Positions 11,714 through 19,967 of a stretch of DNA of 64,000 bases are shown one piece after another (position 1 is the first letter of the stretch; every line of letters starts with the position of its first letter). The stretch is taken from NCBI RefSeq assembly GCF_023715445.1, contig NZ_JAMBOD010000002.1, positions 186,001 through 250,000 on the forward strand. The letters are read 5' to 3'. The translations under genes and the position numbers were made by a program. The DNA is from Fictibacillus nanhaiensis (GTDB taxonomy: Bacteria > Bacillota > Bacilli > Bacillales > Fictibacillaceae). The notes under the pieces were generated by a model. It had not been told where the DNA came from and made no database searches. It saw nothing but the letters and a program-made list of their open reading frames with translations.

Positions 11714-12562
11714 ATGAATCACTTATCATGTATTTTACGAATAAAATCGTCCTACTTTTCCTTTAGCGAAAAAGAAAAGCAAATTGCGGATTACGTGCTG
11801 AATGACCCTAAACAGATGGTTCACAAGAGCATCAATCAAGTGGCTGACGATCTTGATGTTGCCGATGCTACGGTGTTCCGTTTCTGTAAACGGTTGGGCT
11901 ACAAAGGCTTTCAAGCTATGAAAATCGCTCTTGCTGCAGACATCGTGACCCCTATTAAAGATATCCATGAACAAATACATGAATCCGATGCCGAGATCGA
12001 TATCGCGGCAAAAGTCGTAAAATCAAATATCCGCACGTTAGAAGAAACTTTGAACATTATGAACAGTGACGTCTTAGAGCAAGCTGTTTCAGTTTTGAAT
12101 GCTGCACGAAAAATCGATTTTTACGGAAACGGGGGCTCAGGTGTAATCGCCATGGACGCTCACCATAAATTTATCCGTACCGGTAAAAATAGCTCCGCTT
12201 ATAGTGATACGCATATGCAGCTTATGTCCGCGTCTCAGCTGACAGAAAAGGATGCGGCCGTCTTTATCACCCATTCCGGGACAAACAAGGATTTGCTGGA
12301 TGTTCTTTCTGTAGCAAAAGAAAACGGCGCTGTTTGCATGGCGATCACAAACTACGCGACCACTCCCTTAAGCAAACAAGCTGATCTTGTTTTTTATACG
12401 GTCTCAGAAGAAACCGCTTACAGGTCTGAAGCGTTGTCGTCGCGAATTGCGCAGCTTACCATCGTTGATCTGTTATTCGTAAACTTTATGATGAAAAATA
12501 AAGACCGGGTGCAGGATTCCATTCAAAGAATGCGAAATGCTATTTCTATGAAAAAAATGTAG
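11714..12562 (+). CDS. RpiR/MurR-family transcriptional regulator, probable gluconate regulator
   Basis: A 282-residue regulator. The N-terminal HTH_6 domain (residues about 1-75) carries SINQVADDLDVADATVFRFCKRLGYKGFQ, and the C-terminal SIS sugar-phosphate domain (about 120-250) carries IDFYGNGGSGVIAMDAHHKF and FITHSGTNKDLLDV. The family senses phosphosugars. Divergent position beside gntPK suggests it controls gluconate uptake in answer to a sugar phosphate such as 6-phosphogluconate; this is inference. ATG 11714 follows GAGGAG by seven bases; the frame's upstream ATG lacks a ribosome site. Confidence 0.88.
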   Translation: MNHLSCILRIKSSYFSFSEKEKQIADYVLNDPKQMVHKSINQVADDLDVADATVFRFCKRLGYKGFQAMKIALAADIVTPIKDIHEQIHESDAEIDIAAKVVKSNIRTLEETLNIMNSDVLEQAVSVLNAARKIDFYGNGGSGVIAMDAHHKFIRTGKNSSAYSDTHMQLMSASQLTEKDAAVFITHSGTNKDLLDVLSVAKENGAVCMAITNYATTPLSKQADLVFYTVSEETAYRSEALSSRIAQLTIVDLLFVNFMMKNKDRVQDSIQRMRNAISMKKM

Positions 12563-12577
12563 AAGGAGAAATGTGAG

Positions 12578-13045
12578 ATGACCTCTTTTCAAATTCGTCC
12601 TGTTGTAAAAGAAGATATGGAGCAGCTGAAAAGTTTGATGCTTGCTTATATTGTTGATTTTTATAAAGGGAAAAAGCCTGAGGATACTCGATTGGAGAAT
12701 CATATTTTGCACCTGCTGAACTCTGAGGAAGCAGGAACACAATTTGTGGTGGTTGCCGATGACGGCGAACTTGCCGGTTTCGCTACACTCTATTTCTCGT
12801 TCAGCACTACTCGTGTGCAGAAAATCGCTATTCTGAACGATCTTTTTGTAGATTCAGCGTATCGGGGATCAGGACTAGGCGAAAAATTGTTTCAGCATGT
12901 CTTGGAATATACAAAAAATGAAGGTTATGCGTACATGACCTGGCAGACCGCAGTCGATAATACGTCTGCACAAGCACTTTACAAGAAAATGGGCGGTAAA
13001 AACATCAATTCCGAGTGGATTCACTACGAGATCGAACATAATTAG
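12578..13045 (+). CDS. GNAT-family N-acetyltransferase
   Basis: A 155-residue GNAT protein. It starts FQIRPVVKEDMEQLKSL, has beta strand 4 ILNDLFVDSAYRGSGLGEKL with the acetyl-CoA pyrophosphate loop (RGSGLG), and ends with the typical TAVDNTSAQALYKKMGG motif. Substrate cannot be read from sequence. It begins 15 bases after the RpiR-type regulator with its own AAGGAG, so the two are probably co-transcribed. Confidence 0.88.
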   Translation: MTSFQIRPVVKEDMEQLKSLMLAYIVDFYKGKKPEDTRLENHILHLLNSEEAGTQFVVVADDGELAGFATLYFSFSTTRVQKIAILNDLFVDSAYRGSGLGEKLFQHVLEYTKNEGYAYMTWQTAVDNTSAQALYKKMGGKNINSEWIHYEIEHN

Positions 13046-13048
13046 GGG

Positions 13049-13066
13049 GCTTGGCGGGCGCCAAGC
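13049..13066 (+). terminator. Hairpin after the GNAT gene
   Basis: GCTTGGC/GCCAAGC with a GGGC loop three bases after the stop codon. No T-run follows, so termination strength is uncertain. Confidence 0.45.
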
Positions 13067-13120
13067 TACAGTTCATCGGTTTTGAGGGCACCAGAACTAC
13101 CCGAAAGAAGCCTTGTTAAC

Positions 13121-13232
13121 CGTAATCCCACGAAAAACACCTATGAATCCACGAGTTTTGGCCCTGAATCCAAAAATTTAGGTGCTGAATCCAAAAGTTT
13201 TGGCTGTTTATCCGCGAGTCTACAATTCTCGA
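13121..13232 (+). repeat. ATCCAAAA array B1 (five units, 21-22 bp period)
   Basis: The ATCC of each unit starts at 13125, 13147, 13168, 13189 and 13210 (spacings 22, 21, 21, 21). Units read (T)GAATCCAAAAGTTT-like with variable tails. The last unit changes to tttATCCgCGAGTCtaca, as does the last unit of the array at 34959. It lies between the convergent GNAT gene and ywlG. The exact 21-base spacing keeps a reading frame open (ESK-type heptads), but no start with a ribosome site or conserved protein is seen. Confidence 0.8.
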
Positions 13233-13275
13233 CACAGTTCGACAGCCACTCAACCATACCCACACCAAACTAAAA

Positions 13276-13303
13276 ACAAAAAAGCCCTCACCAAGAGGGC
13301 TTT
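13276..13303 (-). terminator. Terminator of ywlG
   Basis: Stem AAAGCCCTC/GAGGGCTTT, five-base loop, followed on the minus strand by TTTTTGTTTTTAG; six bases after the ywlG stop. Confidence 0.85.
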
Positions 13304-13308
13304 CCTAA

Positions 13309-13881
13309 TTAAAAACAACGAATATCTTCCTTGGACGGATAGACTGCACGTTCGCCGCCGATCAGCTTCGGACGCGTTTTCGCCAGCGTCACATGAGCTT
13401 CGCCAACTTTTTTCACTTCGCTTCGAACCGGCACTGCGACATGCTTCAGGTGCATACCGATAAAGGTGTCACCGATGTCGATGCCTGCGTCGGCTTTTAT
13501 ATATTCAACGATCACGGGTTCATTCATATGGTGAAAGGCATGTGTTGCCAATGCACCTCCGGCAGATCGAGCCGGAACAACCCGAACTTCTTCATAGCCT
13601 CTTTTTTCTGCTTCTTCCCGCTCCATGACGAGGGCGCGATTCAAGTGTTCGCAACATTGGACTGCTAATGCCACGCCTGTTTCTTCTTGAAACGCTATGA
13701 TACCGCGGTATAGCGCACCCGCTGTATCCATCGTGCCTGATGTGCCAATTCGTTCACCAATTACTTCGCTCGTACTTGCTCCTACCACTAATAATTGAGA
13801 AGATCTTAATTGTGCGTGCTTTTGCAGATCTTGCAAAACATTCAGGACTTGGTCTTGAATTTGTTGGAGCTCATCGCTCAT
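13309..13881 (-). CDS. ywlG: YwlG, TIGR01440/UPF0340 family protein
   Basis: Conserved protein of unknown function found beside rpiB and glyA in Bacillus; 190 residues as usual. Recognisable segments are [33 protein letters not shown] and [16 protein letters not shown], with [16 protein letters not shown] further on. The Cys-Cys-Glu-His cluster suggests a possible metal or catalytic site, but that is inference. Starts 33 bases after rpiB and is probably the last gene of the mntP-ywlE-rpiB-ywlG run. Confidence 0.93.
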   Translation of the reverse strand: MSDELQQIQDQVLNVLQDLQKHAQLRSSQLLVVGASTSEVIGERIGTSGTMDTAGALYRGIIAFQEETGVALAVQCCEHLNRALVMEREEAEKRGYEEVRVVPARSAGGALATHAFHHMNEPVIVEYIKADAGIDIGDTFIGMHLKHVAVPVRSEVKKVGEAHVTLAKTRPKLIGGERAVYPSKEDIRCF

Positions 13882-13914
13882 TTGATGGTCTTCCTTTCGT
13901 TTATGGGTCTGTTG

Positions 13915-14355
13915 CTATTGGCCTTCGTATTGAGAGATTTTACCCACACGGCGTCCGTGGCGTCCGCCTTCATATTCGGTCGTCAGCCATACTTTTGCGA
14001 TTTCCAATGCGAGACCTGGCCCAATGACACGTTCACCCATGGCAAGTACATTGCTGTCATTATGCTGTCTAGTTGCTTTTGCACTGAACAGATCATGAAC
14101 AAGCGCACAGCGGATTCCTTTTACCTTGTTTGCTGCAATACTCATTCCGATTCCTGTACCGCAGATTAAGATTCCGCGATCCGCTTCGCCGTTTGCTACT
14201 TTCTCAGCTACAGGGATAGCATAGTCCGGGTAATCGACAGATGTCGTGCATTCACAGCCAACATCTTCTACTTCCATTCCCAGCTCTTGTATCATGGCTA
14301 TAATTTCTTTTCGTAATTCTACTCCGGCGTGATCTGAACCGATTGCTACTTTCAT
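13915..14355 (-). CDS. rpiB: Ribose-5-phosphate isomerase B
   Basis: LacA/RpiB-family isomerase interconverting ribulose 5-phosphate and ribose 5-phosphate (B. subtilis YwlF). 146 residues. N-terminal VAIGSDHAGVELRKEI, active-site Cys in GILICGTGIGMSIAANK, and HNDSNVLAMGERVIG contain the classic catalytic and phosphate-binding residues. It fits functionally with the gluconate genes and the ribose operon in this window, all feeding the pentose phosphate pathway. Confidence 0.95.
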   Translation of the reverse strand: MKVAIGSDHAGVELRKEIIAMIQELGMEVEDVGCECTTSVDYPDYAIPVAEKVANGEADRGILICGTGIGMSIAANKVKGIRCALVHDLFSAKATRQHNDSNVLAMGERVIGPGLALEIAKVWLTTEYEGGRHGRRVGKISQYEGQ

Positions 14356-14460
14356 GTTGTCTGCACCTGCTCTCTCATACTTTTTTCCATTATATTCTTA
14401 ACCTGTACCCTATTCAATGTCACTTCACGCTTATTTAGGACGACCTAAGGCCGATAAGCG

Positions 14461-15072
14461 TCACTTTTTAGTCATATCGTCTTTTTTCACTAATTTTTCA
14501 ATAAGCGCTTCAATTTCGTCCCTTGTTTCTTGATAAAGATGCAAAGGGCCGCCGAACGGATCGGTAATATCGAGTGACGGAACCTCGCTCTCAAGTTTCA
14601 TCCTCTTTTCAACGAGCGGACGGACATCTTTCTCGAATTCCTTTTTCACATCTTCACTATTATGATCTTTGGACATATATTGCAGTTTTAACATCTCAAT
14701 TTCGGTGTATAACTCATAAATTTCTTCTATTTTCTTCAGATCCTCGTCATCCATCACATATTCCTTCAGCGTATAGGTTTTATTGACTGCATCTGGCCAT
14801 CTGCCGACAAGGGCATGCTTATGATTTTCTGTCATTGTTAAAATAAGATCTGCCCACTCGATCAAATAGTCGGAAACACCTTGTGATTGATGGTTCTCTT
14901 TAATTTTTCTTTCCGATAGAGCATGTGATGCATTCGAACTCATGACTGCTCCATTTCCAGCAAATACGCCAGCAGATTTCACGTTGAACTTTCCTTTTCC
15001 TTTTTCACGTAAGATCGCTTCAGCCATTGGACTGCGGCAAGTGTTTCCTGTACAAATAAATAACACGTTCAT
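14461..15072 (-). CDS. ywlE: Protein arginine phosphatase YwlE with an inserted helical segment
   Basis: Low-molecular-weight phosphatase with catalytic loop C7-TGNTCRS14; Thr11 is the residue known to favour phosphoarginine. It would counter the McsB arginine kinase. The general acid lies in DPFGGP. The protein has 203 residues against about 150 in B. subtilis. The excess is a single Glu/Lys-rich segment of roughly 55 residues (about 106-169, from MDDEDLKKIEEIYELY to SEVPSLDIT) between TLKEYV and the DPFGG loop, probably helical. ATG 15072 follows GAGGTG. Confidence 0.92.
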   Translation of the reverse strand: MNVLFICTGNTCRSPMAEAILREKGKGKFNVKSAGVFAGNGAVMSSNASHALSERKIKENHQSQGVSDYLIEWADLILTMTENHKHALVGRWPDAVNKTYTLKEYVMDDEDLKKIEEIYELYTEIEMLKLQYMSKDHNSEDVKKEFEKDVRPLVEKRMKLESEVPSLDITDPFGGPLHLYQETRDEIEALIEKLVKKDDMTKK

Positions 15073-15169
15073 GGTGTGTTCACCTCATATTCTAGCTTTC
15101 CCCATTTTTTTGGAGAGTAACGTTTTTATTAGTATATCACCTGTATAATTAATAAAGAAAACTTACTGA

Positions 15170-15278
15170 CGCTAGCGCCTTTTAAGTCAGCCTTAGTTGA
15201 ACTTATACTCTGTTTCTAAACTTGTTTACTCGAGGTTTATCAAATAGTTAACAAGTTATACTTTATTTATAGTGGAAA
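15170..15278. repeat. Inverted-repeat element D1 (AACTTGTTTA / TAACAAGTT)
   Basis: AACTTGTTTA (15219-15228) and TAACAAGTT (15249-15257) form inverted arms 20 bases apart. The surrounding 100 bases, including a ccttttaagtcagccttag segment upstream and atactttatttatagtg downstream, resemble the stretch at 32595-32698. The copy lies between mntP and ywlE. Confidence 0.6.
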
Positions 15279-15299
15279 TAAATTCTCTCGTATGGCGAT

Positions 15300-15851
15300 T
15301 TAAAAAGGAAATAGAATCTTTACGCCAAATGCGAGCAGGATGCAGCCTCCTAAGGCCTCGCTGTACGAACCAAGCCATTTCTGCACTTTCTTTCCCATCA
15401 TCAACCCGCACCACGTAAGAAGCATGCTCATCATGCCGAACATAAAAATAGTCATCCATGTTTTTGCACCATAGATCCCTAAACTAAGGCCCACAGAAAA
15501 ACTGTCTAAAGAAGCGCTTAACGCGAAAACCAAAAGACCAAAGCCAATCGGCCGCACAAAAGGTTCATCTTCTTTTGAAAACGAAGATCGAATCATCGTC
15601 AAACCTAGAATAACGAGCAGGATTCCACCCACAATGGCTGCGATGCCCCCAAAATGAACGGAAATCTCTTTGCCGATCGTCATTCCCCCAAGCGGCATTA
15701 GCATGTGAAAAAGACCGATCGTGATTCCTATTTTCATTATCTGCGTTAATCGAAGTGAAAGCATCCCCATCCCCAGCCCGATTGAAAAGGCGTCCATACC
15801 AAGTGCAATGGACATAAACCATAGTGTCATCCATTCCCCCATCGTTGCCAA
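15300..15851 (-). CDS. mntP: Manganese efflux pump MntP (YwlD position)
   Basis: Polytopic membrane protein of 183 residues with six likely helices in two repeats: MSIALGMDAFSIGLGMG in the first and FALSASLDSFSVGLSLG in the second, each with the conserved Asp in the membrane. Exports Mn2+ and prevents manganese toxicity (family knowledge). Start TTG 15851 follows AAAGGAG by ten bases; an ATG three codons on is the alternative. No yybP-ykoY-type Mn riboswitch was recognised in the 188 bases upstream. Confidence 0.9.
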   Translation of the reverse strand: MATMGEWMTLWFMSIALGMDAFSIGLGMGMLSLRLTQIMKIGITIGLFHMLMPLGGMTIGKEISVHFGGIAAIVGGILLVILGLTMIRSSFSKEDEPFVRPIGFGLLVFALSASLDSFSVGLSLGIYGAKTWMTIFMFGMMSMLLTWCGLMMGKKVQKWLGSYSEALGGCILLAFGVKILFPF

Positions 15852-16039
15852 ATAGTTCCCACTCCTTTATCCATCATACTTTCAACCTATGCATGTCTAC
15901 TTTTAAAAAGACTATAAAAATATACAAGCTCTCAAACGTGCAAAAATTGAACTCTTTACCGCGTCAGAGGAAGGGAAAACACAATTTATATCGTATATAA
16001 AAGAGATATAAACCTGTACGTAAAAAGGGAGGAACAAGC

Positions 16040-18262
16040 ATGGTCCATAACGCACCGGCCATTCCGGCAGCAGGAGAAAACATGTGGCGGTTTTCTCCGT
16101 TTAAAACCGGTATTTCTCGCCAGAAAAGCATGACCTTTCGATTTATGAAGCAGAATGATGAGATCATTATGACAGAGAGCGAAGGAGAGCTTTTTGACTT
16201 GTTCGGTCTCAAACAGGAAAATGTACTGAAAAAAAGAATAGAGGACATCTTTCCAGCAGAAATGGCCGTTTTTAAAAAAGAAGTTTACGAGAGAGCGCTG
16301 AACGGTGAAAGTTTGACGTATGAGGCTATTCTTAACGGCATTCCTTTTTTAGCCGCAATCGGGCCGATTTATAAGGAAGGAGCTGTTGTAGAGGTTTACG
16401 GATTCTGTGTGGACCTGAGTGAAAGAGTTCGGGTCGAAACACAGCTTGCTGAAAGTGAACATCGCTTCCGATCGTTGATGGACCATAACATCGATGCCTT
16501 GTTCTCGCTTGATCTGGACGGGAAATTTACGACCGTCAATAAAGCCTGTACAGAATTAACGGGCTACAGCGAAACAGAACTTCTTAAGATGACGTTTGAT
16601 CCTCTTATGATGCCTGAACGAAAATCAATCGCGATCGAACAATTTAATGATGCATTAAAAGGCAACTCCAAAATGCATGAAACACGCATTCGCCAAAAGA
16701 ACGGAGAGATTCGCCAGATCACCTTTACCCTTACTCCTATCATCGTATTGAACAAAATACACGGTGTATTTGGAATCGCAAAAGATGTTACCGCTAAAAG
16801 AGAGGCAGAAAAAGAACTAAGGGAAACGAAAGACCTGCTTGAATCTGTGATCTATCATTCAAGTGATGCCATCTCAGTCGTCCACTTAACAAATTATTCG
16901 GTAAAAGTAAACCCTGCTTTCGAGATGATCTACGGATGGTCGCAAAATGAACTGAACAATGGCCTCACCTCACACATGCTGCCGATCGTTCCTGAAGACA
17001 AAGCCGCAGAATCTGAAAGGCTGATGACAATAGTTAAGCATGGAGGATATGTAAAAGGCGTCGAAACGATCAGGCTGACGAAAAGCGGCAAACGCCTTAA
17101 TGTCAGTCTTTCACTAAGTCCGATTTATGGAGAAAACGGTGATGTAGTCGCGCTATCCGCGATTTCACGTGATATTACAGAAAAAAAACTTAAAGAAAAA
17201 GCATTGAAAGAAAGTGAAGAAAAATACAGGATTATTGCTGAAAATACAACAGATTTAATAGGAGTCGTAGACCTTGAAGGAAACGTGAAATACTTCTCCC
17301 CTTCAAACAGGCTGCTTCTCGGCTTTGATCCTTCTCTTTATGATGGGAAAAAAATTCAAGGCTTCTTCCATACAGATGACCGTCCAAAAGTGAAGATGGC
17401 GATCAACGAAATGATTCAAACCCAAAAGCCTGTAAAGTTTGAAGTGAGATGCAAACATGCACATGGTCACTGGGTAACCCTTGAAGCGAATGCAACACCG
17501 ATCATCAATGATTCTGGTCAGCCTGAATCCTGTGTAGTCGTTGCACGTGATCTGACGGAACGGAAGAAAACCGAAGAAATGCTCCGGAAATCCGATAAGC
17601 TCTCCGTACTAGGACAGCTTGCTGCGGGTGTGGCACACGAGATTCGCAATCCACTTACGTCCATCCGCGGGTTTTTGCAGCTGCTCCAATCAAAAGCATC
17701 TGAAAACAAAGATTACTACGAGATCATGCTTTCAGAAATTGACCGGATCAACAGTATTGTTGGAGAGTTCATGCTGCTTGCTAAGCCGCAAGCGATGAAT
17801 TTTACAAAGACTGACTTAAGAGATCTGCTCAGACATGTAATCTCCATTCTTGATACACAAGCCATTTTAACGAATGTGCAGATCTACTTTGAAAGTGATT
17901 CTGATCTGCCTGAAATCTGGTGTGTGGATAATCAGATCAAGCAAGTGTTTGTGAACATGCTGAAAAATGCAATTGAAGCTATGCCTACCGGCGGTTCAGT
18001 ACATATTCACCTGCGCAAGCAAGAGAATTATGTGATTGCTTCCTTTACTGATCATGGCTGCGGGATTCCTGAAGAACGCCTCGCTACGCTTGGTGAACCT
18101 TTTTATACCACAAAAGAAAAAGGAACAGGCCTCGGGCTGATGATCTGTTATAAAATTGTGGAAAACCACCACGGCAAGATCCTAATCAATAGCAAAATAG
18201 ACGAAGGCAGCACCTTTTCTATTATACTGCCTATCCATAAAAACAAGCCTGTGTCTCTATAA
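16040..18262 (+). CDS. Cytosolic multi-PAS sensor histidine kinase, sporulation-kinase type
   Basis: A 740-residue kinase without membrane helices. Three clear PAS domains (about 140-265, 265-390, 392-515), each opening with ESEHRFRSLMDHN-, ETKDLLESVIYHS- or ESEEKYRIIAENT-like sequence, follow a weaker PAS-like start (25-135). Then comes HisKA with phospho-acceptor His533 in GVAHEIRNPLTSIRGFLQLL, and an ATPase domain with VNMLKNAIEAM, DHGCGIP and GTGLGL boxes. The HisKA sequence is of the KinA/KinE type that feeds Spo0F, so a phosphorelay role is plausible; no partner regulator is adjacent. ATG 16040 follows GGGAGGA. Confidence 0.9.
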   Translation: MVHNAPAIPAAGENMWRFSPFKTGISRQKSMTFRFMKQNDEIIMTESEGELFDLFGLKQENVLKKRIEDIFPAEMAVFKKEVYERALNGESLTYEAILNGIPFLAAIGPIYKEGAVVEVYGFCVDLSERVRVETQLAESEHRFRSLMDHNIDALFSLDLDGKFTTVNKACTELTGYSETELLKMTFDPLMMPERKSIAIEQFNDALKGNSKMHETRIRQKNGEIRQITFTLTPIIVLNKIHGVFGIAKDVTAKREAEKELRETKDLLESVIYHSSDAISVVHLTNYSVKVNPAFEMIYGWSQNELNNGLTSHMLPIVPEDKAAESERLMTIVKHGGYVKGVETIRLTKSGKRLNVSLSLSPIYGENGDVVALSAISRDITEKKLKEKALKESEEKYRIIAENTTDLIGVVDLEGNVKYFSPSNRLLLGFDPSLYDGKKIQGFFHTDDRPKVKMAINEMIQTQKPVKFEVRCKHAHGHWVTLEANATPIINDSGQPESCVVVARDLTERKKTEEMLRKSDKLSVLGQLAAGVAHEIRNPLTSIRGFLQLLQSKASENKDYYEIMLSEIDRINSIVGEFMLLAKPQAMNFTKTDLRDLLRHVISILDTQAILTNVQIYFESDSDLPEIWCVDNQIKQVFVNMLKNAIEAMPTGGSVHIHLRKQENYVIASFTDHGCGIPEERLATLGEPFYTTKEKGTGLGLMICYKIVENHHGKILINSKIDEGSTFSIILPIHKNKPVSL

Positions 18263-18275
18263 GACACAGGCTTTC
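18244..18275. terminator. Bidirectional terminator between the kinase and ywlC
   Basis: AAGCCTGTGTCT/AGACACAGGCTT, a 12-base perfect stem with a tiny loop, begins inside the end of the kinase frame and stands between two convergent genes. Confidence 0.85.
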
Positions 18276-18279
18276 TTTA

Positions 18280-19335
18280 TTATTCTTTTATGATATTGCC
18301 GCCGGCAGACTTTTCGAGTCTGTTCATAATAGCGACGCCCACTCCTGTTTTCGGGAACACTTCGCCAAAAATTTGATCCACACCTGCTTCATTAAACGAA
18401 CGCAATGCTTCATACAGATGCCGAGCAACGGTTTCAGGCTCTTCTCTTCTCCCAGCAGGTATAATGGTATCCGCTTTATAAAAATTCGCTCGTTCTTCCG
18501 TTGTAAGAATGCCGATCCTTTTTCCTGCAACTCTTTCGTTATCCACAAGCTTCTGCAGAAATTCAGGGCTTCCATCCACTAATACGAACGGAGCATCTGG
18601 TGCATAGTGCGTATATTTCATACCAGGTGACCGCGGCGCTAAATGTTCGTTCTGGATCCCTGGATCTATTGAAACACTTCCAGTACCCACGATTCGTTGT
18701 AGGTCCTCGAGTGTAACACCGCCTGGCCGTAAGATTGTCACTAGATCATCGGTGCACTCCACTACAGTCGATTCCACGCCTACTCCTGTTGCACCTCCGT
18801 CTACAATACCGGGTATCTTCCCTTTTAAATCTTCGTAAACGTGGTCAGCTGTTGTTGGACTTGGTTTACCTGAAAGGTTTGCACTAGGCGCAGCAAGCGG
18901 AACTCCTGACGCTTCAATCACGGCAAGAGCTACCTTGTGATCCGGCATTCTTACCGCAACTGTGGATAAACCAGCCGTCACTTTTTCACTTACCTCTTCA
19001 CCCCTAGGCAGGACAATTGTTAGTGGTCCTGGCCAAAAGGCGTTCATCAGCTTTTCCGCATTTTCCGGAATGGAAGAAACAAGACCTTCTAATTGCTCTC
19101 GGTCTGAGATGTGGACAATTAGCGGATTGTCACTCGGTCTTCCTTTCGCTTCAAAAATGCGGGCTATCGCCTGGTCGCTTTGCGCGTTACCTGCCAGTCC
19201 ATAAACCGTTTCGGTCGGCAATGCCACCACTTCATTTTGTTTTATCCACAAGGAAGCCTGAATAATATGTGGATGTTCAATTAAATTCTCTTCAAAGTTA
19301 TCCACAGTCCAGCGTTCCGTTTGGAATGATTTCAT
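18280..19335 (-). CDS. ywlC: Threonylcarbamoyl-AMP synthase (Sua5/YwlC type)
   Basis: Makes threonylcarbamoyl-AMP from threonine, bicarbonate and ATP for the t6A37 modification of ANN-decoding tRNAs. The N-terminal YrdC domain (about 25-215) shows VALPTETVYGLAGNA, the KGRPSDNPLIVHI motif and GVPLAAPSANLSGKPSPT. The C-terminal Sua5 domain (about 240-350) follows. 351 residues, i.e. the two-domain form. Two perfect DnaA boxes lie in its first 95 bases. Confidence 0.95.
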   Translation of the reverse strand: MKSFQTERWTVDNFEENLIEHPHIIQASLWIKQNEVVALPTETVYGLAGNAQSDQAIARIFEAKGRPSDNPLIVHISDREQLEGLVSSIPENAEKLMNAFWPGPLTIVLPRGEEVSEKVTAGLSTVAVRMPDHKVALAVIEASGVPLAAPSANLSGKPSPTTADHVYEDLKGKIPGIVDGGATGVGVESTVVECTDDLVTILRPGGVTLEDLQRIVGTGSVSIDPGIQNEHLAPRSPGMKYTHYAPDAPFVLVDGSPEFLQKLVDNERVAGKRIGILTTEERANFYKADTIIPAGRREEPETVARHLYEALRSFNEAGVDQIFGEVFPKTGVGVAIMNRLEKSAGGNIIKE

Positions 19336-19442
19336 CGTTTAAATCCCTTTCTATCACTCAGGTCAACCCCATTATTCGAAGTCGATACGCAAAACTTTTA
19401 TATCCACAGAGTTATGCACAATTTGTCGGTAATTGTGGACAA
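19242..19442. promoter_or_regulatory. DnaA-box cluster at ywlC-ywlB
   Basis: Boxes matching TTATNCACA are found at 19242-19250 (TTATCCACA), 19298-19306 (TTATCCACA) and 19412-19420 (TTATGCACA). Single-mismatch boxes are at 19400-19408 (ATATCCACA) and, on the opposite strand, 19442-19434 (TTGTCCACA). Three perfect 9-mers in 180 bases are far above chance (about one per 32 kb). B. subtilis has DnaA-binding clusters outside oriC, one of which I recall at ywlB-ywlC. Confidence 0.8.
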
Positions 19443-19458
19443 GTTGTTAACACACTCT

Positions 19459-19899
19459 TTAGGAATCTAGCGCATAAGCTAAAAGTTCTGCTCCTGATGC
19501 TGCATTATTTTTAACATGATCGGCACTCTCAATATGCGGAGGCACTTTATCTTTCGGAACGACCTTAAAAGACAGCGCTTCAAACATATGCACGGCTTTT
19601 GTCAGTAAATAAAGTGTTTCGACTCCTTTATCTTTTGAGTATACCAAAATTTTATCGATGAGTTTAAGGAGAAGGGTTTCGGATGAATATTTCTGCTTCA
19701 GTACAAATGAACGCAGCAAACCGTCTTTTCCAATGCGTTCGAGGCCTACTGTTCCGATGGTCTCCCCCTCATCGTTCACAACGACCAGATAGTTTTCAAT
19801 GCTGTCTTTGATTCCTTCTGATTGAAGCCCAGCTTTTCCCACGAGCTGCAGCAAATCTTTTGCTTCATGCTGCATCGCCTGTCTTAAAATAATCGTCAT
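19459..19899 (-). CDS. ywlB: YwlB, GNAT-like acetyltransferase
   Basis: A 146-residue protein with a GNAT-like plan: TIILRQAMQHEAKDLLQL at the start, VVVNDEGETIGTVGLERIG as the central strands, LRSFVLKQKYSSETLLLKLID in place of the CoA loop, and FEALSFKVVPKDKVP near the end. The CoA-binding R-x-x-G-x-G/A is not clean. Order ywlC-ywlB-spoIIR supports the name. ATG 19899 follows GGGAG by eight bases, whereas the TTG two codons upstream sits too close to it. Confidence 0.8.
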   Translation of the reverse strand: MTIILRQAMQHEAKDLLQLVGKAGLQSEGIKDSIENYLVVVNDEGETIGTVGLERIGKDGLLRSFVLKQKYSSETLLLKLIDKILVYSKDKGVETLYLLTKAVHMFEALSFKVVPKDKVPPHIESADHVKNNAASGAELLAYALDS

Positions 19900-19967
19900 A
19901 TTCAACTCTCCCTGTTTTTTATAATTAGATTCTTTTTTAAATTATTTTTTTTGAATCTTTTCCTTAT

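Noticed and set aside
13082-13273. Open frame across the ATCCAAAA array encoding ESK-type heptads
   Set aside because: It has no ribosome site. The frame stays open only because the period is 21 bases, one step is 22, and the sister array at 34959 stops without a start codon in a usable place.
15852-16039. Manganese (yybP-ykoY) riboswitch ahead of mntP
   Set aside because: I looked for the conserved loop motifs upstream of the pump gene and did not find them; the gap is AT-rich and short.
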